The position numbers and the translations under genes were made by a program. From contig ML976656.1 in assembly GCA_010015655.1 (NCBI GenBank), positions 675,386 through 739,385 on the forward strand: DNA of 64,000 nt, given 5' to 3'. Of the stretch, positions 1-10,382 are shown in pieces; positions within the stretch are counted from its first letter, which is position 1; every line of letters begins with the position of its first letter. Under the pieces are notes generated by a model. That model was given only the letters and a program-made list of their open reading frames with translations. It was not told the origin of the DNA and searched no databases. Source of the DNA: Bimuria novae-zelandiae CBS 107.79 (taxonomy: Eukaryota; Ascomycota; Dothideomycetes; Pleosporales; Didymosphaeriaceae).

Positions 1-1700
1 ACGCCGCAATCCTTTTTCTGCCAGCTCTACTTCTATGAAATTTTCCACTCCCTAAGAAACAGAAGATTAGTGTTATAAGCTATTTATTGTCCGCTGAGGA
101 GGAACGACGAAGTGGACTTACTTATATAGTGAAGTTGTTTGGCAACTTTTGCCAAGCCGTCCCGCATTAGGATGCCATTCCAGACATCTAATTAGTTCTT
201 CAAAACGCGACGTACGATTATTATTCCGTTCCAAGACGCTTCACTAATCACGTCGCGCTGCACGGCACTAGCCACTACACAGAGTATTAGCCACACCTAA
301 GTCCCCAAACATTAATACTAAATACTGCCTTTGCAGATTGTGACGGCGGTAGGATTCGAACCCACGTACTTTAGCGTGCTAAGACTGAAGCTTTCTAGGC
401 ATTTAACCACCATGCCACCCGGCTATAAATAGTTATATGTGGTTAGTAATTACTATTTATATACTTTATTATAACTTACTTTACAAGCAAGTGTATTACT
501 CTACTAAGACTTTAGCCTCTAGACTAGTTTTCTTTATAACATAGCTAATACCTTATAGATTCTAATACTTTTTATTATAAAAAGTTATAATCTAAGGATA
601 CAAAACGAAAATGAAAGCAAAAAGATAGACATAGTATTACGTAATCTAAAAGAAGATTAACAAAAATGTATTTATATTATTGTTAAATCCTAGTAACACT
701 CCTTAAAAAGTTATAATAAATTATAATAACTTTAGGTAACTTTATATAAGCTAAATATATATTCTAGTAAAATCCTATAGCGTGTAGTCTAATATTATAG
801 CTAATATACTGGTATTAAGTCTACTAGTAAATATTAAGATTAAATATAATTAATTTGCTAGTTATAAAGCTTTAATATAACTCTATAAAACTATTTATAT
901 ATTATTAACGTAGATAGTAAGTGTATAAAAGAAAAAAACATAGAATATTATTTATACTATATCTATTTATAGTTTTTAAAAGAGGAAAGTTATATTTATT
1001 CACTTTTAAAATACTACATTATTTTTAGGACTAAATCTTTAACACACGCTCTAAGGCTTTACTATATTATAAATTTATATTAAATTTAGCTATTAAGAAA
1101 TTATTCTAATTTATTCTAATAATTTAAAGGGTATTCCTAGAATTAAGTACTAAAATAAGTAATGTTTTTTTTTTAGATTACGTAATAGTAAGCCTATTAT
1201 TATTTTTCTTTTTTTATTAGCCCTGGATCGTAGCTTCCTATAGTATAAAAAAGTATTAAAATCTATAAAGTATTAACTACATCATGAAGAAAACTAGTTC
1301 AGAAGCTAGAGTGTTAGTAGAGTAATACACTCGCTTGTGTAATTGGCTTACTTATAAAATATATTATATATAAGCAATTAATCTCCTTAACGGATAGCCT
1401 AATTCACTTTAGGTGGATTTCTTTGATATTTTAATATCCCATAGTTCTATATAATCCTAAACGTGGTATATATAAAATCCTATAGTATAGTTATGTAATC
1501 CTAGTATTTTATAATCTTGGCGTGTGGGACATCGTGGGACATTACATAATCCTTAGTGGGGCAGTAGCGCCACCTTTCGTTATAAAGTGCTTAATGTCGT
1601 TCTGTTAAACCTGGGATCCTAACAAAAGTATATCCTAGTTTAAGCGATTTAATTTAATCTATTATAGCTTAAATTAGGTCTATATTAATAGATTTATCGT
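1..1700. other. RIP-type TA-rich block, no gene
   Basis: Mostly TA-rich sequence without an open frame, like the transposon relics elsewhere in this window. I could not assign it to an element family. The first 340 bases and the stretch at about 1,505-1,620 are less AT-rich, but no coding frame is visible in them. The block ends abruptly about 100 bp before arg2. Confidence 0.7.
343..422 (-). pseudogene. degenerate class II tRNA-like relic (Ser/Leu type)
   Basis: On the minus strand there is a D-arm-like A box (TGGCATGGTGGTTAA), a perfect B box (GGGTTCGAATCC) with a pairable T stem, and between them a possible long variable arm (TTAGC-ACG-GCTAA) as in tRNA-Ser and tRNA-Leu. The 5' acceptor strand does not pair well with the 3' strand and I cannot build a clean 7-nt anticodon loop. 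It looks like a tRNA gene or tRNA-derived SINE decayed by mutation rather than a functional tRNA. Confidence 0.5.
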
Positions 1701-1816
1701 GCGTTGAAAGTTTAGGTGGTTTAGTGTTCGGCGATCGTTACGCGAATCCGATCGTTACGCGCACAGACAGGTTAGTGAGGTTTATCGATTAGCTGCCGAA
1801 TTTTGGAGCCCAGCAC

Positions 1817-4205
1817 ATGCGTTTTCCGAGTCACTGTTCTGTGATTGCTGCTATATACTACTACCGTCCCCCGGTGTTGCTGCAGCTGGCCTCTAGCATG
1901 AAGTATGTTCAGTTGCAGAGCCCAGCCGAGGGGCTCGCATTGGAAGAAGGTGAATTGCACTCCACCTTGAGTCACAGTAGCTGCTGCGTGCACAGCTTCT
2001 CTCTTTTCACACGGCTCACCAGCTTGACAGGCATTGCAGGTCCCCGATAGCATCTGCACCTGTGTTGGAACGCGTTCCACACAGCAATATTTGTATAAGA
2101 AGACGCGTCATTACTCTGGTCCGGGCGGCAATGGCAGGAAGAGCGTCGCAAAGGAGCGCCAGCGTGCCGAACGCGACCAATTGACTCGCCTGCTCAAAGA
2201 GTCACCCGGAAAGCGCGATGCGCGCAACTTCCTAAAACACTTCGATCAGTGGCAGCCGGCACCCACGCCAGGAAAGAGCGATGTCGAGCGACAGAAGACC
2301 GAGGCGGAGAAGGCGGCACACCATCTCGAGTCGAGGCTGACACGCACGGGTGTCAATCTGGGCAGTCTGTACGAGCCCACAAAGGCCATACAGAACAACC
2401 CAGTCTTCACGCGGGAAGAGCTACCGGATAAGCCGCCGGAGGACAAGGAGCTGGAGCCGCTGCATCTGGCCCTCGTCAAGCTGCGCCAGCCTCAGGCCTT
2501 GGACGATGAGACGCTAGGCGGCATCAACCTGACGTTGAGCCAGATGGCGAAACTGGGGCTGAATATTGCCGTCGTAGTGGACTGCGACGCCGACGACGAG
2601 GCGAGCGACCTCAGGCTAAGCCCGGCATGGGAGAATACGGTACGGGAACAGACATCGCGCGTAGTGGACGCACTGGAGGAGTTCAACGAGCCCGGTGCTT
2701 TTGAGGTTGGCCATGCGCTATCCTATACCGACGATATCGCCAGCAGCGCAGGCGCAGGACTGCAGGGCTACGGCGGCGTGGAAGTGATGAACAACAACCT
2801 ACTCTTCCCTCCGATTGATGATGGTATCATCCCAGTGATACCGCCCTTGGCCTATAATTCAGAGCTCAAAAAGGTTCGGGTCGGTGCCGATCCTGTGCTG
2901 CTGGCTTTGACGCGAGAGTTTGGAGGACTCAATTCGCAGAAACTCGACAGGCACAAGGAGCTGGATGGCGATGCTGCCTTAACCAAAGAACCATCCAGGA
3001 AACCTGTACTGGATCGTATAATCATATTGGAGCCGCTTGGGGGCATACCGGCAGAGCATCGAGCAGACGGTGCCCATGTCTTCATCAATCTTGAAGCAGA
3101 GTATCGCGATGTGCGAGAGGAGCTGGAGCGTCCATTGTCAGCGGGGTTGGCACCAAAAGAGCCGTCGAACTTTTCATTCGGCAGCAGTAATCTTTTCTCC
3201 AAGTTTGTCGAGACAGGGGTCGCGCCGCTACCGGGCTCTCCTTCTCGGCTGCTTGCAGGCGATCCACCTCCATCGCGACATGTGAAGAACTTGGATACGG
3301 TGCACCAAGCACTTCGACTTTTGCCTCCATCATCCTCAGCTATAATCATCACGCCCGCCGAAGCTGCTATATCGTCCCAAGCGGCCCTCCGATCTAGTCC
3401 CTCTTCCGGCGTGCGCACACGGCGATCCAAGAACCCCCTCATTCACAATCTCCTCACCGACAAACCCATGACCTCTTCCTCGCTCCCTGACCCGCTCGTG
3501 ACCCGCCCTCTCGCCTCTGCGGACCCCAACCCCGCTACGTTCCTCAAGAAGGGCATACCCGTAACTATCCTGCCCGACCCTCGTGTCACAGGCCCCTGGC
3601 GCCCGCCGTCCCCGTCAAACCCCAGCATCGAGCTCGAGAACGACCCTCGCATTAACTTCTCCCGACTCGTCGACCTAATCGAAGATTCGTTCCGGAGAAA
3701 GCTCGACGCGAAAGACTACATCGAACGCATTCGCGGCCGCATCGCCGGCGTCATCATCGCCGGCGACTACGAGGGCGGTGCGATATGTACCTGGGAAACC
3801 CCTTCCTCCCTCTCATCGACCTCGCTCCCACCGGACTCTCCTCTCTGGGTCCCCTACCTCGATAAATTCGCCGTACTGACAAAATCCCAAGGTTCCGGCG
3901 GTGTCGCTGACATCCTCTGGGGTGCGCTGACCCGCACTGCTTTTCCAGACGGTGTCGTCTGGAGGAGCAGGACGACGAATCCGGTTAACAAGTGGTATTT
4001 TGAGCGCGCGGTCGGCATGTGGAATTTGCCGGATGGATATTGGACAATGTTTTGGACGACTGAAGGCGTCGTGGAGGAGGCTGCGAGGAGGAAAGCGAAT
4101 GGAGAGGGAGATGTGGTGGGGAGGGATATGAGTAGGTGGGATGTGTATGTGAGTGTTTGCTCGGGCGTTGTGCCGAGTTGGGCGGATGCGAAGAAGCCAG
4201 ACTAG
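1817..4205 (+). CDS. arg2: N-acetylglutamate synthase, mitochondrial
   Basis: Catalyses acetyl-CoA + glutamate to N-acetylglutamate, the first step of arginine synthesis, in mitochondria. The C-terminal 200 residues carry the family core: [40 protein letters not shown], then [13 protein letters not shown] and WTMFWTTEG, the GNAT-type acetyltransferase domain of fungal Arg2. The upstream half has the usual KRDARNFL segment. The long frame has no ATG until far inside, so a first exon is needed. I propose exon 1 at 1817-1902, an intron with donor GTATGT at 1903-2050, and exon 2 at 2051-4205, giving 746 aa and a basic, presequence-like N terminus. An in-frame ATG at 1898 is an alternative start. 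The short upstream space runs straight into the AT-rich block, and I see no arginine-attenuator uORF there. The family call is firm; the first exon is inference. Confidence 0.9.
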
Positions 4206-6160
4206 GAAGTCCATGATAGAAGATGTATCCGTGGACAGTTCTGATCTGCGCGTGATAACTAAGGCTGCTTACTATAGATTTGCGTATAACTAGAATTTAA
4301 GAGTGTCTTATGCAACTTATTAAGTGTTGGCGCTGTTAGACGTATATATGCAAAATAAGAGCGCCGTGCATAGACGAGGACGAGTAGCGGGACCATTCTA
4401 TAAAATAGACTTTGGATTCTTAATTTAGATAATCTTAAAGATAATAATAATGGGTGCTTTATAGAGCTTTTCACTTATAATTTTTATAATAAGTTTTACG
4501 CGTGCTTAAACAACTTTTTATTTTAAATAACTAAAACTTTTTAAATTTTTTTTATAATAAAAAGTAATAAGTAAATTAATCGCAGGCACATCGTGTAGAC
4601 TATTAGTGGTTCTAAGATTCTAAGATTCTAAGGTTAGTAATCCAACACGTGCTGCCAAGTCGTATTTAGTTGCTATACGGGATAACACAATAATGAGTTA
4701 ACCATACATTTTATTAGGAAACCTACCCTAGCACAATTACAAGGAGCCCGTTTTTAGTATGTCATATGCTAAAGCTTTTCGATTAGATAACCTAACATTA
4801 AAATCCTTTAAAATAATTATTAAAAAAGAGTTAAACATATAAGAAAATAGCTCTAAATCTCTTCTTTTAGCTCTTATATTTTACTAAATTATATTTAATA
4901 TTGTGGCTGTATTATAGTATAAGCTAGCGTATAAGGATCCTAATTACCTAGTGTTTTTAATTACCCCTCTAAAACGCGACACCTGCATAAAACATGCGAT
5001 GTTTTAGTAACGCTATTAATAATTACTATTAACTATATATAAATTTAAATGCTATAACTATCATAACTATAGTAATTATTTCTAAAGTACTTAATACTAT
5101 AAAATTTTATTACTTAGCTACCAAATCTTTAGCTACCCGTATAGCCTTTTTAATATTTTTTACTATTATAAAGTATTAATTTAGGTATACTTAAATACGC
5201 TGATACTAATACTAAAAGATAAATATTTTTAGCTACTACTTAAGTTATTTTTGTTTTATTTTTAAGCTTATAGCTCTTATATTTATAGCTACTAAAGCCT
5301 TACCTGCTTTTTATAGAAGTAGCTAGGTTATATAATCTAGATTATTAATGCTCTAGACGCTGCACCGCGCTATATAGAGATTATAATAGTCCTAGGGAGT
5401 AAAGAGGAAGCCCTAGAGCTATTACTAAGTCTACTACTAGCGTGTAGGTGTAGTAGTCCTCTAAAAGACCTAACTCTAACCTAATCCTAACTTAACCTTA
5501 ATTTAATATTTTAGTATTAATATAGGACGAGGAAGTATAATTCTCTTCATAAAAGTATTAGAGGCTTAAGCGTTACTAGGACTTATTAATATAATAAATA
5601 GCTATTATAATTAAATTATTAATAACGCTAAGAAATCTTTTACATACTAAACGTTAAGCCTAACTTAACATAGTTAGTATAACTTTAACCTAACCCTAAC
5701 CTAACGCTTTAATAACCTAACCTAATCCTAATCTAATATCTATATAATGTTAACTTAACCCTAATATAATATTTACATAACTTTAACTTGACCTTAACCT
5801 AATCCTAACCTAAGCTTAGTAATCCTTAACCTATTTACTAGCCTATTACTTACTAATTAGCTTAAATTATTTACTTTATAAAGCCTTTTTTAACTTAATA
5901 ATAGTAGATAATAAAGCACTCTTTTTTAATAAACGTAGTAGTATTAATTAATATAAGCTCTTAGATTTAACGTCTATAGCTAGACTTAATTATTAAAAAA
6001 GGAGTAAAATTTAAAAGCTATAAGACGTGTAAGGTATACGCAGGTAAATATAAAAGCTATAAGATGTTAATATTAATGTAGTTATTATAACTATTAAGTA
6101 TTAGAAGCTTATACTAGCTATTAAATATAATTATTTTAAGTATAAATATATCCTATAGCT
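4206..6160. other. RIP-type TA-rich block, no gene
   Basis: From about 4,240 on the sequence is TA-rich, with stops in every frame and no recognisable domain. It includes a telomere-like tract listed separately. A GC-richer patch at about 4,570-4,760 holds no open frame of note. Confidence 0.7.
5460..5835. repeat. degenerate interstitial telomere-like (CCCTAA)n tract
   Basis: Repeated CCTAACC, CCCTAACC and CTTAACC words occur at about 5,468-5,520, 5,640-5,720 and 5,750-5,835, all in the same orientation, for example CCTAACCCTAACCTAACG near 5,690. Fungal telomeres are (TTAGGG)n, so this reads as a decayed interstitial telomere array, with many units altered by T substitutions. A low-complexity TA-rich origin is the alternative. 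Confidence 0.5.
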
Positions 6161-6566
6161 AGGCTTTGTAAATGGGCTAGGTTGCAAGGACCACAGTTGG
6201 GTGTGACTAAGCAGAACACCAAAATTCTAAACTTTAAACTCTCTATAACTTTATAAATAGAGAGGCTATACTTATGCAAATTTAATGTAAAATGTATATA
6301 TATCTTAATTATATAGTATATTAAGTCGTGCATCCTAAAAAAAGACGTAAAATATTACTAAAAGAATAATTTCTCTCTAAAATAAATATAAAATATGGGC
6401 TTTATTTTAGAGTCATATAACTTATATATATACACCTTATATTAAAATTGCATAGGAATAGCTTCCATATTTATTAAGTTATAAAGAGTTTAAAGTTTAG
6501 AATTTTGGTGTTCCGCTTAGTCAGACCCAATTGTGGCCCCTGCGACCCAATCCATTTACTAGCCTA
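6161..6566. mobile_element. MITE with about 90-bp terminal inverted repeats
   Basis: The first 90 bases (from 6161) and the reverse complement of the last 90 (to 6566) align throughout. They share AACACCAAAATTCTAAACTT, the GTAAATGG motif and the TGACTAAGC block. The differences between the two arms are mainly C/T and G/A transitions, as RIP would leave. The about 220 bp between them are AT-rich and non-coding. A non-autonomous DNA transposon is the simplest reading. I could not define a target-site duplication. Confidence 0.75.
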
Positions 6567-7326
6567 CTCATAATTATAGTAGCTATCTTTAGTACTAGTA
6601 TAAGGCAAGCACCTATGCTACGCTATATACGTTAAAAGTATTACTTAAGCATTACTAGGCTAAATATTTTAACTATATTAATAGTTAGCGCTAATAAGAG
6701 TATATATTTTATATTTTAGCTACTCTTTTTATTAAAGATTACCTTATTAATAAAGTAAAAATTTGTTTATGTATAATATCTTATTTTTACTTAGTATACT
6801 TGCCTTAAGTCTTTATTTCAATTAATTAAAAAGGGCTATATTTCTACTTACTTTATTGCTTCTTAATTAGATATTGCTAGATAGTTTAACGAAAGACGTA
6901 ATAATTATACTTTATTATTAACTACTTTACTATCTTATTTTACTATATCGAACTAGAATAAATAAATTTATAAAATAACGCCTTGCTATCTTTATTAGAG
7001 ATAGCTAGCGGTCTGCCTAATCTGCCTTGTAGAGGACAACGGATATTGCTATATCTCTACATATTTTCTTGCACATTGCTAATAGTATGCCTAGAGCAAC
7101 ACTCGCGTCCAGCGATAGCATCCGGATGCTAACCTAAGCGTAGAAAGCGTTCAATATTATAGCGAGTACGAGTAGAGAGTCCGTGATCGAGATATACAGG
7201 GCTGGGTGATCGGGGCGGGGCGACGTCGCGTCGACGAGACTGTGTGGAGAGGCCTACGGCAGCGTACATGATTACTGAGACGTTTGCAACACCAAAAAAA
7301 CAGTTAGTATAGACCCCTACACGCAG
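6567..7326. other. RIP-type TA-rich block, then a short GC-richer stretch
   Basis: TA-rich, non-coding relic sequence to about 7,060. From about 7,080 to 7,326 the composition is balanced but no convincing frame or domain is seen. Confidence 0.6.
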
Positions 7327-7448
7327 AGTTGTCAACAATCAAGCGATAGGCAGATTGATTACTGGATCAGGTCTAACACGGACCTCTCTGTGGTCTTTTG
7401 GCGCTTAGTTGGGCAACCAGTCTGGAGATCGCTTGATTGTTGACAACT
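7327..7448. repeat. perfect 21-bp inverted repeat, 122-bp hairpin unit
   Basis: AGTTGTCAACAATCAAGCGAT at 7327-7347 is repeated exactly in reverse complement at 7428-7448, with 80 bp between. The unit is GC-balanced and unmutated although it lies in a TA-rich region. It could be a very small MITE or a foldback element. No target duplication is evident. Confidence 0.6.
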
Positions 7449-7565
7449 GTGCCTAGACGTAAATCTATAGCTTCAACTTATAGGGACAACGTTGTGGAGA
7501 GATATGGCGCGTACCGCTGGCGTTTAGATATCGTATACAAAGTGGCTGGCGCGCGAAAATAATTA

Positions 7566-9680
7566 CCGAATCTTGGCAGCTTGTGCCGCACCTCAGCTCA
7601 TGCCACACCCTAACAAGCTTGATCGGCCAGCAACTTTATACTATAGATACACTAAAACGTGCTATTATTACGAGATCTCTTAGGGTTAAGGGTAATTAGG
7701 ACTATAAATTTATACTATTTACTTAGCTTATTAATATTTACTTAGTATTCTAATCTAGTGGCCTTTGCGGGTTAATAGTGTTAATACTAGTAATATAGCC
7801 TTTACTACCTCTATAGCTCTACTAGGTGCCTTTATACGCCTAATAATTTACTTATAAGGTATAAAGGGCATCTTAGGAGCTAATTAAGCTATTTTAATTA
7901 ATTATTAGTATTATTTTTAGGCCTTATGGGCCTGTTAATTAAGACGTCTTTATATAGCTATATTGGCCTTTTAGCGCCTACGCGCCTTTTATTAGCTACT
8001 TAAGTAATATGTCTCTCCTTAGCTAATTAAGCCTTAAGTAGTTAATTAGCCCTATAGGCCTCTATCTAATTAGCTTTTTAACACTCCTTTTACTCCTTCT
8101 TTTAATTAAGTTAGTATTAAAGATTACGTGCCCTCTATACTTTGCTAAAAAACTAAAATATTACTTTACTATAGCTCTAATTAAGGGGTAAAGGCCTACC
8201 TTTCTTAGAGCGGCGTTTTTTAGTAAGCAAGGCTTCTTATAGGTGCTTATTCTCCTTATCTAGGAGCTATTTTTAGATAGTAATATAATATACTATTTAA
8301 CTTAGCTTTTTAGCCTAATTATTACCTCCTACACTAATAACAGCCTTTAGGAGTTAATTAATTTTACGCTAATTAGACGCGCTAAGGGCTAAAATATTAC
8401 TATTAAGTATATCTTAATTAAAGAGTGTTAATTAATAAAACTGATTAAGGATCTTCTATAGATTAAGTAGTTATATACTAGTAGCTTTAAAGGCACTAAG
8501 GATTAATTAAGGCCTTATTATATTAATTTAGGCCCTTTAGAAAAGTTAATAAAAGTCCCTTATAGTTATAGTAATAAGCCCCTAGCTAGTGTTAATAAAT
8601 AAGGTAAGCTTATTTAAATACGCTATTAATAGAGGCTTAAATATAAATATATTAAGAGGCTATAGCGTATAGGTTGTATAAGGTAGATAGATAGCTAGCA
8701 AGATCCTATTACAGTTATAATAGTTAATAAAATCTATAGTAACATAGGATCCATGGCTATTAAGGATTAATAATTAATATAATTATTAAGCTTTTCCTTA
8801 GTAAGGCGATTAAATACCCTCTCTAGCTATGCTAGCCCTATCTAATTATTGCTCCAGCCAGAATCAGATAAGGTGACAAAGGTGGATAGCTTGGCAGGGT
8901 CAATATCCTCAACCCAGGTATCCAGTATATTGCCAGCGGTGGATGGATAGATCAGGGCTGGGTCAAGGCAGCTCCCATCTGCACAGATACCTGCAATCAG
9001 GGATATCCAATCACGGGATCCATCCTGGATGGCCTGCCGTACAGTATGTGCCTCCCATAGAGGGCGATTAAATATCCTCTTTAACCTAGACAGGATACCG
9101 ATCAGGAAGCCTTTCTTATCTATATTATATATATAACAAGCCTCTATTTAATACTAGCTAATTTTATCGCGTAGGAGGTTAAAGTAGAGCTTATATTTAT
9201 ATAAGGAATTAGCTACGTAGCAATTATAATTAATACTAATAGTTTATTAAAATATTAAGGATTCCTTGTTCTTAGTAGTAAATTAATTAACCTAGGTAAT
9301 AAAGACCTCTCTATAGGCTATTATAAAGGTAAAACTTTTAATTATCTAGCGTATAGGTAGCAGGCCCTGTTTAGTAAGTATTTTAATATACTATAAGAGC
9401 TCTATCTCCTCCTTATAGCTAAAGTTATATTATTTAGCGTATCTGTCTTTGTACGACGCTGTAAGGCCTTAGTGCTAGCGCTATAGTGTAGATTCTATAA
9501 CACTATAATCTTTTACGACTTTTTTATATAAAAAAGATTCTCCTAGTTTTCGCGATTTAATTGCTGTAATCGCGGCCTTAATTAAATCTATATTAGTAGA
9601 GATGCAAGAGGTTAAAGTTAGTGTTAATTATAGGTAGGTGCGGCATGAGCTGAGGTGCGGCACAAGCTGCCAAGATTCGG
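7566..9680 (-). mobile_element. pogo/Fot1-type DNA transposon, RIP-mutated
   Basis: About 40-bp terminal inverted repeats match exactly (CCGAATCTTGGCAGCTTGTG... at 7566 and its complement ending at 9680). Both ends are bordered by the dinucleotide TA (7564-7565 and 9681-9682), the Tc1/mariner-pogo target duplication. Size is 2,115 bp. The interior is TA-rich except for an island at 8,845-9,070 that still encodes part of a DDE transposase on the minus strand. It is inserted just upstream of, or within, a dioxygenase gene relic. Confidence 0.85.
8848..9066 (-). pseudogene. pogo/Fot1-like DDE transposase fragment
   Basis: Reading the minus strand from 9066 gives 73 uninterrupted residues containing QDGSRDWISLIAGICADGS, then LDPALIY, DTWVEDID and SDSGWSN. 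This is the DDE-superfamily endonuclease signature of fungal pogo/Fot1 transposases, around the catalytic core. Upstream and downstream of the island the frame is destroyed by TA-rich mutation, so no functional enzyme is encoded. Confidence 0.8.
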
Positions 9681-9736
9681 TAAGGTTTTGCCAAGATTTT
9701 CCCCGATTTTCGAGCACAACAGATACACACGGCCGC

Positions 9737-10093
9737 GTTGACTGGAAGGAAGGGTTATATGTCGGCCCCGAGCACGCTGATGACCACCCTCTCGTTAGTC
9801 TGCCACTGCACGGTAAAAACCAGTTCCCCGACAAAGCACTCCCCGATATGCGGCATACAGTTTTAGAGTACATAAATAAGGTGACGAAGCGGGGAAAGAC
9901 GCTGACAGATATGTTCTTATTAGGTTTAGGCTTAGGCGACGACGAGCTGCGCAGGCATCTGCTGGAGCCACAGCCAGTAGTGCTCTTTCGATGCTTCAAG
10001 GATGCGCCCGTCGAGAACAAAGCTATTGATAAGCAGAAGGGAACTGACGAGGTTAGCTTCGGCATTAGCGAATACATAGGTTATATAGCCTAA
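9737..10093 (+). pseudogene. 2-oxoglutarate/Fe(II) dioxygenase fragment
   Basis: The frame encodes VDWKEGLYVG, then PLHGKNQFPD, LEYINKVTKRGK and EPQPVVLFRCF, the middle of isopenicillin-N-synthase-like / ACC-oxidase-like oxygenases. In the family the next block is GxGEHTDYG, which carries the iron-binding His and Asp. Here it reads GISEYIGYIA and then stops: the His codon position is TAC, a change expected from C-to-T mutation, and the Asp is gone. The rest of the gene is lost in TA-rich DNA, and the 5' part is cut by the pogo terminal repeat at 9680. It is a decayed gene, perhaps once within the RIP range of the adjoining elements. Confidence 0.75.
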
Positions 10094-10382
10094 AACATCC
10101 TCTATATTCTCTCTAACGCTAACTGCATATGCGCTAGCAAACTTAAAACTAACGCTTTAGTTTTTTATAATATATGTATTTATAACATAGGTAATTATAA
10201 GTATACTAAATATAATACTTATTAAACTTTAAATATTTTCCAAGTGTAATATTTTATTTAGAGTTATTTATAAAATTTAGGTTCTTATTAAGCATATTAA
10301 ATAACGTATTCTATAGTAAGCTACGTACACTAGTACCCTGTATATCCTGCTAAAATCGCGTAACACGTCTTATATAATTTAC
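10094..10382. other. TA-rich non-coding spacer
   Basis: Decayed continuation of the dioxygenase region, without an open frame, leading to the left end of the piggyBac-like element. Confidence 0.5.

Noticed and set aside
1772..2080. 102-codon minus-strand frame over the arg2 5' end
   Set aside because: No homology, and it conflicts with the arg2 start; shadow.
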